From the NCBI GenBank assembly GCA_023131225.1, contig JAGLZW010000001.1, forward strand, positions 1 to 64,000: a stretch of 64,000 nt of DNA, given 5' to 3'. Positions 1-7,308 of this stretch are shown here, one piece after another (the stretch's first letter is position 1; every line of letters begins with the position of its first letter). A program made the position numbers and the translations under genes. The notes beneath the pieces were generated by a model, which saw only the letters and a program-made list of their open reading frames with translations, had not been told where the DNA came from and did no database searches. Source of the stretch: Candidatus Bathyarchaeota archaeon. GTDB taxonomy: Archaea; Thermoproteota; Bathyarchaeia; Bathyarchaeales; SOJC01.

Positions 1-357
1 AGCTAGTGCAACATCTTCTTTCGACATCATATGTATTGCATTCCAAGTGTACACAAAGCTGAATGCCTCGTCTTTGAATGGAATCTTACGCATGTCTCCT
101 TTCAGTAAGTCCAGCTTCAGGTTGTTCTCTTTGCAAAAATTCTGAGCTTGCTTCAATGCTTCCCCCGAGATCTCAATCCCATATGTCTCAAATCCATAAT
201 CAGAGAAAATTTGAAGTGGCGGATTATTACCACCTGCACCACAATCCAGAACGGTTCTCTCTAATGGACTGTCATTACAATATCGTAGGAATTTATAGAG
301 AGGAGTTGCCCGAATCACTTTTCTCATTTGCCATCCTAGATTCTCGATAGGCTTCAT
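1..357 (-). CDS. SAM-dependent methyltransferase, class I (C-terminus cut by window edge)
   Basis: The reading frame starts at an ATG at 357, with an in-frame TAA a few codons upstream, and runs off the window start, leaving 119 codons. A glycine-rich SAM-binding motif I is visible around residues 38-47 (DCGAGGNNPP), followed by a motif II-like acidic end in YGIEISGEAL and a motif III-like DMRKIPFKDEAFSFVY. This order is typical of class I Rossmann methyltransferases of the ubiE/SmtA type. The substrate cannot be told from the fragment. No partner gene lies in the same operon inside the window; the next gene to the right is divergent. Confidence 0.8.
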   Translation of the reverse strand, partial: MKPIENLGWQMRKVIRATPLYKFLRYCNDSPLERTVLDCGAGGNNPPLQIFSDYGFETYGIEISGEALKQAQNFCKENNLKLDLLKGDMRKIPFKDEAFSFVYTWNAIHMMSKEDVALA

Positions 358-545
358 GTAGTTTTATGGCTTGTGGAAGAAAGCCAGAAGTGGGTCGGGA
401 AAAACAATGAAGCATATGGAGATTCGCTCTTTGAAAGAAATAAACGAGAACGAAGTTGTAAAAATGTTAAAATCGGTGTGGGAAAAATGATTAGCGCGCG
501 CAATTAACACTCCAGAATAAACCTTTACGTTTGTAAATAACTGGG

Positions 546-591
546 TCTGGAGATATCTCCCGAAATTACCCCGCAAACTCCCCATTTTTTT
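546..591 (+). repeat. Palindromic element copy A
   Basis: A perfect 12-bp palindrome GGAGATATCTCC (549-560) is followed by CCG, a short C-rich spacer and a T-run. The same arrangement recurs at 1790, 3056, 7199 and 9354. This copy lies between the divergent methyltransferase and the gene at 739. Its function is unknown. Confidence 0.6.
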
Positions 592-626
592 CTCCTTTGG
601 ATACATTCTAGTTGTTACACGCGTGC

Positions 627-635
627 ATTTAAATA
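627..635 (+). promoter_or_regulatory. TATA box for the gene at 656/739
   Basis: ATTTAAATA is centred 25 bp upstream of an ATG at 656, the spacing expected for a leaderless archaeal transcript. That ATG is out of frame with the long ORF beginning at 739 (see the finding on the G-run at 658-662). Confidence 0.5.
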
Positions 636-738
636 GAGATTAAGCAATCTTGATCATGGGGGAACTACAATTCCCAGACTGGGACTTTTTGGTGAAGGTA
701 AGTTCACAGAAATTAGGGAATTAAAGAATGCGGAATAC

Positions 739-1599
739 GTGATATACAAAAAAGCTGCCAATCGCCTTTTACGTTTTTCAGAGGAGCATCAACTCTTCAT
801 GATTGTGCGGTTGAACTATGAAGACTACGATAATCTAATGAAACATTACTATACAGAATACGTAAAACAACCTTCTTTAGGCTGGCCCCAGGCTGAAAGA
901 ATGGTTTTGAATATAAATAGGCATTTACTTAACCTTCTCACAACAGTTAGAACGTTTCTAGATCATTCCAGAACTAATCTAATACGACGCTATGGGAGGG
1001 CTTCCAAAAGACTGGAACGGTTTAAGGACGCCTGCTCACAGGCTTATAACAACAATTTCTCATATAGGTTCCTTTACAGTCTAAGAAATTACGCCCAACA
1101 CTGTGGAATGCCAATAGGGCAATTGACGGTTCATTCGAAAGCGATGGGTCCAGATGCAAAAGATGTGAGTCATTTTTTGGCGGTAAAATTTAACCGGGAT
1201 AAACTTCTTCGGGATTTCTCATGGGGAAGTCGACTGAAGAAAGAAATCAAACAACTTCCTTCCATGTTTGGAATTAACCCACACATTACTGAAATGATGG
1301 ATTGTCTGGAAAGAATCAATATTAGCCTAGTTGTGGATGATCTACCTGAATTGATAGAAAGCGCGGAACTTATACAGCAGTTTGTGGCAGAAACGAAAGA
1401 ACTTCTCGGTGTTCCCTGTCTTTTTGGAATAAGGGATATCATGCGCACCCAGGAAGGCAAAGTTGGAGAGATTGGGTTAGATATTGAATGGATACCTTTC
1501 CACATAGTTGATACTATAATGAATGCTAAGAAAATTATGGAAGCTTCACGACCAAAGAATCAAAAGACTCTTTTGCCTGATATGCATGGCCCCAAATAG
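739..1599 (+). CDS. Hypothetical protein with HEPN-like Rx4H motif
   Basis: A 286-residue, mostly helical, soluble protein as predicted from a GTG start. Residues 116-121 read RNYAQH, which fits the R-x4-6-H motif of HEPN-fold RNases and toxin-like proteins. I know no specific family for the rest, so the HEPN link is a motif-level inference. The start is doubtful: a good TATA box at 627-635 points to an ATG at 656, which is one base out of frame. Between 637 and 738 this frame is open but has no ATG, GTG or TTG. One more G in the G-run at 658-662 would join them and add 28 residues (starting MGGTTIPRLG). No nuclease partner or antitoxin-like gene is adjacent. Confidence 0.6.
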   Translation: MIYKKAANRLLRFSEEHQLFMIVRLNYEDYDNLMKHYYTEYVKQPSLGWPQAERMVLNINRHLLNLLTTVRTFLDHSRTNLIRRYGRASKRLERFKDACSQAYNNNFSYRFLYSLRNYAQHCGMPIGQLTVHSKAMGPDAKDVSHFLAVKFNRDKLLRDFSWGSRLKKEIKQLPSMFGINPHITEMMDCLERINISLVVDDLPELIESAELIQQFVAETKELLGVPCLFGIRDIMRTQEGKVGEIGLDIEWIPFHIVDTIMNAKKIMEASRPKNQKTLLPDMHGPK

Positions 1600-1676
1600 G
1601 GATTCAAACCTTCTACCATTAAAAACGGAACACCTATAACTGTGACTAACAAAGGAAAAATGACTACTTCAATCCT

Positions 1677-1719
1677 TTGAATATATTGTATATTCAACGA
1701 TTAATGCATGCATGCATTA
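1677..1719. repeat. Two adjacent perfect palindromes
   Basis: TTGAATATA-ttg-TATATTCAA (1677-1697) is followed after four bases by the 18-bp perfect palindrome TAATGCATGCATGCATTA (1702-1719). They lie between two convergent genes. They could be a bidirectional terminator or a protein-binding site; nothing decides between these. Confidence 0.5.
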
Positions 1720-1785
1720 TAGCTTGATTCCCGCCACGTGGTTTATGAAACATATTTAAGGGCAACGTTCCGCACGGGCCTCGCT

Positions 1786-1830
1786 AAATGGAGATCTCCC
1801 GAATTTTTCCAGTAAGCCCTCTTTTTTATC
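1786..1830 (+). repeat. Palindromic element copy B
   Basis: GGAGATCTCC (1790-1799) followed by CGAA, a spacer and a T-run. This is a shortened version of copy A. A TATA-like CATATTTAAG lies about 30 bp to the left. The copy is in the convergent gap before the end of the DUF362 gene, where a terminator role would also fit. Confidence 0.5.
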
Positions 1831-1838
1831 TAACTGGA

Positions 1839-2900
1839 CTATTCTATCCAGTAAACCCATCCGTTTGAGACCTTGGATTTTTTCAAGACTCCTTTTTTCA
1901 CTCTTCGAGCAAGAGAACTAGCGATTTTGCCCTCCTTGCCTTTGGTCGAGAGCCCTTTAGCTTCTAATGCTTTGACCGCATCGTCTATTGTTCTTTTATT
2001 TGGTTGCTTGAAAAATCCCTCACGGATTAAACCTTCAAGTGCATGATACGCATGCCCACCCCAAGTTTGAGGCCCTCTGCGCTGTGCTAGTATCTTCTTT
2101 TGGGTCATTGCGGCGGATACGAATTTTTCTTTAAGGCGCTCAAAGGAAGCTCCTACGACCTTGATATTTCCAAGGTCTCCTTCTCCAAGACCCCTTTTCG
2201 CAAATTCTTGTATTACTGACATGTTCTGAGGATTAAGACCTGCAAGAGTGGCTCCAACTGTCTCTACAGCAACTGCGTCTCTCCCTACTAGCAGGGTATT
2301 CATTTGTACGGGAGCATTCCCTGCACCGCGCCAGAAGTATGTTCCGTCAAGCACGGCGAGATCTACTCCGCCTATTGCTTCATAAACATCGGCGAGGAGC
2401 GTGGGAAGAATCTTGTGATATTTTGCTTTCTTGGAAGTCGGAATGCATCCAAACAGGTTTTTAAGGATACTTCCTCTTTCAAAGGAACGCAGTATGTGTG
2501 TTCCAACCAAAATATTGGGTTTGAAAAGTATATGTGATAAATTCATTTCTTGATTCCCAAGCCTTACACTTCTAGTATCCGAGTCATCTGAGAGGTTGAA
2601 GGGAACGATTCGTTCTGTGAAGAGTTCTTTCCAGATTTGAAGCCTCTCTGTACCGGTGCCTTGATAGTTGTCAGATTCAGCTAGGAAAATCTTTGGAGCC
2701 TTATCAAAACGATTCGTAACGGCGTCAACCACGCTTACTGATGTATGGTTTCCTGCTTTGTGACTAAAAACTCCAACTTTGATAACAACAGATTTCTCAA
2801 CAGTATTTAGATCATCTATTCCCCCGATCATGTCGAGAACTTGTTTTAGCGACCCCGCTGGGTCTCCATCGAACTCGATTATAGCGACTTTTGAGGTCAA
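1839..2900 (-). CDS. DUF362 domain protein
   Basis: A 353-residue protein starting at TTG. The N-terminal two thirds match the DUF362 pattern seen in many archaeal iron-sulfur-associated proteins: VVIKVG near the start, then FLAESDNYQGTGT, KPNILVGTHI and a conserved VDLAVLDGTYFW, and finally LVGRDAVAVETVGA. There is no ferredoxin-type CxxCxxC cluster, so this is the version without a fused ferredoxin domain. The lysine-rich C-terminal 70 residues look like a small winged-helix-like tail. The biochemical role of DUF362 is not firmly established. The gene stands alone, convergent with the gene at 739. Confidence 0.75.
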   Translation of the reverse strand: MTSKVAIIEFDGDPAGSLKQVLDMIGGIDDLNTVEKSVVIKVGVFSHKAGNHTSVSVVDAVTNRFDKAPKIFLAESDNYQGTGTERLQIWKELFTERIVPFNLSDDSDTRSVRLGNQEMNLSHILFKPNILVGTHILRSFERGSILKNLFGCIPTSKKAKYHKILPTLLADVYEAIGGVDLAVLDGTYFWRGAGNAPVQMNTLLVGRDAVAVETVGATLAGLNPQNMSVIQEFAKRGLGEGDLGNIKVVGASFERLKEKFVSAAMTQKKILAQRRGPQTWGGHAYHALEGLIREGFFKQPNKRTIDDAVKALEAKGLSTKGKEGKIASSLARRVKKGVLKKSKVSNGWVYWIE

Positions 2901-3510
2901 CGCTCTGCCCTCGCTTATATGAAGAACAGTAGTTCACAAAACCCCTTGACAAAGAAAAGCGTTTCTATCTGAACCAATTATGCGCCAACAATACAAGAAT
3001 CCTCCATATGCATATGCAAAGTGGGCCGGGAGAGATTTGAACCCCCACCCATAGTGGAGACATCTACCGCAAATCCCCATTTTTTCTATGCAATAGTCTG
3101 AAACGCCAAGGTTTACACGAGAAGTCATAATTCAATTTTCAGCTTCTCTTTATAGCCAGTACACCGCCATTCTTTTTTTGGTCTTGCCCATTTGTAAAGA
3201 GCGTTGTTTTGCTTGCGGAGCTGATCGAAAAATCCTTTTTTAGGGAGTTTTCATAATGCGCACGCAGAAGGGTATTGTGAAAAACGTTGCGAGCAACATC
3301 CAGACGATAAAAAGGTTCATAGAAGAAAGTTCCAGAAATTATAAATACATCTTTGGCAGGAACATTCTCTCGGTATTGGAGAAACAATTTCCTGTAAATT
3401 ATTTTTTCATCTTCAAGCCTTGACAGAAGTCAGGGAAGCGAGAAACTGCTTAGCTCGAGATGTAGGGCTAAAAGTGGCCGCCGAGAAAGGAGAAGGCAGA
3501 GGAAGGATTA
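2901..3510. other. Gene-free stretch with repeat copy C
   Basis: This 610-bp gap between divergent genes holds the tRNA-3'-like repeat at 3021-3085. I see no convincing ORF, tRNA 5' half or promoter pair apart from a GGAAGG ribosome site (3501-3506) just before the TTG at 3511. Confidence 0.4.
3021..3085 (-). repeat. tRNA-3'-end-like sequence plus palindromic element (copy C)
   Basis: On the minus strand, 3046-3021 reads like a tRNA T-arm and acceptor end: GGGGG, loop TTCAAAT, CTCTC, then CCGGCCCA. The first 26 bases (3021-3046) are identical to 9321-9346. To the right is GGAGACATCTACCGC, a degenerate copy of the window's palindromic element, then a T-run. No D-arm or matching GGGCCGG 5' half is present within several hundred bases, so it is not an intact tRNA gene. 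Confidence 0.6.
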
Positions 3511-5793
3511 TTGGAAAGAATTGAGAAGTTAAGTCTTTTGATGCTGACGTTGATTCTAATGTTCTCGACGTTAGCAAATGCACCTACTGCTGTGGAAGCA
3601 GCATCACCAGAAAAAGGTCCGAGAACTGAAGATCTGGTTATCTACTACTATGGGAACGTGACGAGTGCATACGTAGCGTTGAAGGCTGGCGAAATCGACA
3701 TAATTGGCTATGAGCTCACACCAGATCTGTTTGAGGATGCGATTAACGACGTCAACATCGTGTTGGCACCAGTTGCTGATTCTGGGATGTACCAGTTTGA
3801 TATCAACAATAACTGCACGATTGCCACTTATCCTGGTATACGCTCGCCTACGAACTACCAGGGCTTCAGGCAAGCTTTAGCGTGGCTAACTGACAAAGAA
3901 TACGTTATAGAGGAAGCGTGTGAAGGTTTTGCTGAAAGGATTGATCAGCCTATTGCAGCTCCGTATAAAGGTTGGAGAAACGAGTCGATGTGGTATCCCA
4001 ACTATCCGTACGAGTATAACCCCGTCGCGGCGGCAGCCACTTTGGATGCAGAGGGATTCGTACAGGGCGAGACGCCAAACCCATACTACGATGCTGCTTT
4101 TCCAGGCTCAGCCGAGTACATAAGAATCTATCCTGCAGGCCACTCCAAGGCTGGACAGGACTTGGACGATTTGGAAGTTTGCGTGCGAACCGACGACACT
4201 CGTAGGCTTCAGGCTGGAAGGCTGACTTATCAAAACATGAGGAAACACGGTATCCCAGTGAACGCCCTCGAGGCTGACATGGCCGGTCTCTACGACAAAG
4301 TGATGGGCGCCTTTGACTACCACATGTACACCGGTGGCTGGAGTGTGGGAAGATTCCCACCAATAACTCTTCACGGTCTATACCACTCCGATTTCACGTA
4401 TTCCTACGGACCGAACTACGTGACGGGCAATGGCACTCATCCTTACCTCGACACGCTTCTTGATTTTTGTCGTTATCCCGCCTCATATAACGAGGCTATC
4501 AACTACACTAAAATCGCTGCAGGATACATGACAGAAATCTGTGTGAACATCCCGTTGTTCAGCGCAAAATCATTCTGGCCTTGGAACAAGAATCTAATAG
4601 GCGTCGTTAACATGGCAGGTTCTGGACCTGAAAACAGCTACACCTTCATGAACGCCTACAAAGCAGACGGATCAGCCATCAGATTTGGACTTAAAGGTGC
4701 ACCTGTAAGCATGAACATCATATACTCATACTGGTACTACGACTATCCGAACCTTGACGGGATGAACCTTTACGGCGGCATAGACGTCCCGCCATACGAC
4801 CTCTCGGCCGATCAGGCTGGCTGGCTTCTGGACTGGGAAACTGGCACGTGGATTGACCCTGACAACGGCGAAACCAAGACAAAGATCACAAAATACTTAA
4901 GAGGTGATGCCTACTTTGGAGAGCCCGTTACAGGCTACCGCAAAGCCAACGTTAACGCCAGCCACTTCTTCTTCAGCGCTTGGTACATATTTCAAGGCCC
5001 ATCACACTTCTGTAGTTCCACGTTCGACTCCCTTCATCACATTGACATTGTCGATACGCAACAGGTTGACATGTACTTCGACTTCTTAAGCTACTGGAAC
5101 ACTTACTATGCTATTGGACCCATGCTGCCAATGGACACGTGGATGCAGCAACCCACACTCGGAAGCCAGAGCACGGAAACTTTCGTTGAAGGAATCAACC
5201 TCACAACACCGGGGCCTGTCAATTTAAGCGGCAGGCCAGTGTGGATTAACTCGGTAACAGTGAACGGTACACATCTAAACATGTTCAGCGAGTACAACAT
5301 TGTTGGAGGAGTATGGATTCCGTGTGACTCAAAGGGTGAACTGGAAGTTTTCGTGAACTTGACAGCCAAGGCAATAGTTGTTGTAGACTACTGGCAATAT
5401 GGAGCTGGCTCCGGCTACACGCCCGGCAACTTGCCGTGGCAGACAATCTTCGAGGGTGCTGGAATGTACTATGCGATGGCGTTTACTCCGGGAATAGGTG
5501 GCAACTTAACGCTGAAGCGTAACCCTTACTACTGGATGGAGGCCCCGCCTTTAGGCGAGATCGACTTCGTCTGGAAGTGGGAGAGTGGGCCAAAGCCACG
5601 GAACGGCAGCCACAAGATCGACATTTACGACATTGTTATTGCAGCAGGAGCCTACGGCAGCCAAGGAACTGGTGTGCCAGATAGGAACTGGTTCCCAGGT
5701 GCTGACGTGGCTCCCAGCGGAGGCCAAGTAGACATCTACGACATCGTCACAATAGTCGGCAAATACGGTGAAGAATGGGGTCACACACCGTAG
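3511..5793 (+). CDS. Extracellular solute-binding protein family 5 with C-terminal dockerin-like repeats
   Basis: A 760-residue exported protein. The TTG start has GGAAGG upstream and is followed by a signal-peptide-like segment (residues 5-30). GPRTEDLVIYYYGNV and ALKAGEIDIIGYEL are typical of archaeal peptide/DppA-type binding proteins (SBP_bac_5), whose domain fills most of the chain. From about residue 698 there are two dockerin-like repeats, KIDIYDIVIAAGAYG and QVDIYDIVTIVGKYG. Both keep the DIYDIV helix, but their preceding loops (NGSH, APSGG) have lost most acidic calcium ligands. No permease or ATPase genes are adjacent, so a transporter partner, if any, is elsewhere. The dockerin tail suggests tethering to a cohesin-bearing surface scaffold rather than a free lipoprotein. 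Confidence 0.85.
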   Translation: MERIEKLSLLMLTLILMFSTLANAPTAVEAASPEKGPRTEDLVIYYYGNVTSAYVALKAGEIDIIGYELTPDLFEDAINDVNIVLAPVADSGMYQFDINNNCTIATYPGIRSPTNYQGFRQALAWLTDKEYVIEEACEGFAERIDQPIAAPYKGWRNESMWYPNYPYEYNPVAAAATLDAEGFVQGETPNPYYDAAFPGSAEYIRIYPAGHSKAGQDLDDLEVCVRTDDTRRLQAGRLTYQNMRKHGIPVNALEADMAGLYDKVMGAFDYHMYTGGWSVGRFPPITLHGLYHSDFTYSYGPNYVTGNGTHPYLDTLLDFCRYPASYNEAINYTKIAAGYMTEICVNIPLFSAKSFWPWNKNLIGVVNMAGSGPENSYTFMNAYKADGSAIRFGLKGAPVSMNIIYSYWYYDYPNLDGMNLYGGIDVPPYDLSADQAGWLLDWETGTWIDPDNGETKTKITKYLRGDAYFGEPVTGYRKANVNASHFFFSAWYIFQGPSHFCSSTFDSLHHIDIVDTQQVDMYFDFLSYWNTYYAIGPMLPMDTWMQQPTLGSQSTETFVEGINLTTPGPVNLSGRPVWINSVTVNGTHLNMFSEYNIVGGVWIPCDSKGELEVFVNLTAKAIVVVDYWQYGAGSGYTPGNLPWQTIFEGAGMYYAMAFTPGIGGNLTLKRNPYYWMEAPPLGEIDFVWKWESGPKPRNGSHKIDIYDIVIAAGAYGSQGTGVPDRNWFPGADVAPSGGQVDIYDIVTIVGKYGEEWGHTP

Positions 5794-6036
5794 ATTCATA
5801 AAGACATAGCACGCGCAAGACAATAGGTGCCGCGCTAGACTAGTTGCTAGCCTTCTCTTCTCCCCGTTTTAAGGTCATGCGTGCGCACGGACCAGCGCAA
5901 GCGGAAATAGCGTGGGGTGGTTACGGAAACGGACAAAAACATATGAAAACATTTATTTTCAACCTTTATGCTTCAGTTGCAACTATAACTACTACTCTTC
6001 TTCGTTAATATCAGTAACCTTGACATCCCAGTTGCG

Positions 6037-6542
6037 TCACATGAACCTGTTCAAAGCCCAATTACGGCCAACCTTCTTAGAAACACTCTCAGCCATATCC
6101 TTATCAAGAACCTTATTTATCCGGCGAGTCCGCCTGCTAAAATTATGAGACTTCAGAGCAGCACGTCTCCATAAAAGTTTCTGCAGCTTTTTAGGGCCCA
6201 ACCCATGAGGATAAATTTCACGCAAAGCCTGCATAATCATTAAGTCACGACTATCAGCACAGACGAGACCGATGAGATAGTTAGCGTCAAAATCCATAAT
6301 CCTATGCAAACCCAAACTCAACCCCCGCAACATACGCTCAATCTCTTGAAGCTCCCTTTATTCCTGTAAATTAACGTCTTAATCCACACATATCTGCCGT
6401 TTTTCTCCTCCTCAGAACGCTTTCGCGTACATTCTTTTGTACCTTTAATGGTTGCCAACGTAACGAAACCTCCACGGCATACATACTGAACATGGCAAAA
6501 TGAGTGCCCAGAACCTACCCCATTTAACCCTAAATATCGCAT
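6037..6542 (-). pseudogene. Possible frameshifted ORF of unknown family
   Basis: Two minus-strand frames overlap at 6318-6333 and read as one protein if a single frameshift is placed near 6350. The first part ends WIKTLIYRNKG and the second begins ELQEIERMLRGLSL. Together they give about 170 residues with a basic C-terminus (KSHNFSRRTRRINKVLDK). I do not recognise the family. It may be a decayed gene, or coincidental open frames. Confidence 0.3.
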
Positions 6543-6830
6543 ATCTCAAGACGCGCCGAGAAAACAGCTTAGAAACACGAAACGACTGAGAAATAGCCTT
6601 CCCTGAAACAATGGAAAAAACAGGTTCGGAACACTATTTCACTTTAGCCAAATTCTCCTTATTTCCCAGTTTTTTTCACTGCGACGTATATCCTCAATGT
6701 ATCTACTCCGCTTCAATTGAAAGTGCTTCCTATTGGTTTCTTTAAATCCGAAGACTCCACATGGTGCGCGTCATTGATGAGACTTTCACATTAAGCTTGG
6801 GAGACTTCCAAAAAGACAGAAGCGCACCGA

Positions 6831-6857
6831 CCCCCCCCCCTCCCCTCCCCCCTACCC
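6831..6857 (-). repeat. C-tract (G-run on minus strand)
   Basis: A run of ten C's, then TCCCCTCCCCCCTACCC, followed by eight or more T's. On the minus strand this gives four closely spaced G-runs, a G-quadruplex-capable pattern, in an intergenic region. Confidence 0.6.
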
Positions 6858-7194
6858 TTTTTTTTAGTCAATTAAGCCTTTACACCTGTGGCTGCACTCG
6901 CCTATTTGCATAGACTATGAAATGCCAGAAACTCCTATAGTCAATACCCAGAAACTCGGGGCGTCGTTTTAACGAGTTAATGGCCATTTACCATTAATTT
7001 TACTTATTCTATAGAAGTTATTACGTGAAAACCTTTTTATGGGCATCATCCGAATCGATCAATTTAACATTACCATTTCATTTTAGGGAGAGCTTCATTC
7101 TTGCAATGTTGTAAATTGTTACGGTCACTTAAACAGACAATTGGACAATTTGTTCAGTTATGTCATGCATGCACTTTTTAAATAAAGATTGCTG

Positions 7195-7228
7195 CAGTGG
7201 AGATGTCTCCCGCATCTTCCCTTTTTTT
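7195..7228 (+). repeat. Palindromic element copy D
   Basis: CAGTGGAGATGTCTCCCGC contains a near-perfect palindrome (7199-7210), followed by a short spacer and seven T's. A TATA-like TTTTTAAATAAAG lies about 15-25 bp to the left. It is about 80 bp upstream of the propeller-dockerin gene. Confidence 0.55.
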
Positions 7229-7308
7229 CAAAATTAAAAGAGGAAAAAATTCTCGACTGTAGTAATATATTTTAAAGTTAGTGCTGCTATTTCTTATAGG
7301 GATACCGG

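Larger units (their letters stand above)
5794..7308. other. 1.5-kb gene-poor stretch between the dockerin genes
   Basis: Contains a possible frameshifted minus-strand ORF (6037-6542), a C-tract (6831-6857), palindromic copy D (7195-7228) and the promoter region of the gene at 7309, with a TATA-like ATATATTTTA at 7265-7274. The rest is AT-rich with no recognisable gene. Confidence 0.4.

Noticed and set aside
364-606. 80-codon minus ORF
   Set aside because: Overlaps palindromic copy A and has no family features or ribosome site.
1595-1625. tRNA T-arm-like GGGATTCAAACC after the gene at 739
   Set aside because: The stem does not pair on either strand and there is no acceptor or D-arm.
3021-3130. 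Functional minus-strand tRNA gene
   Set aside because: Only the T-arm and acceptor 3' half are visible. No D-arm, no GGGCCGG 5' strand, and the hairpin where an anticodon arm should be lacks T33 and has a mismatched stem.
3950-4374. Minus-strand and alternate-frame ORFs inside the solute-binding protein gene
   Set aside because: They lie wholly within a strongly supported gene and lack family features.
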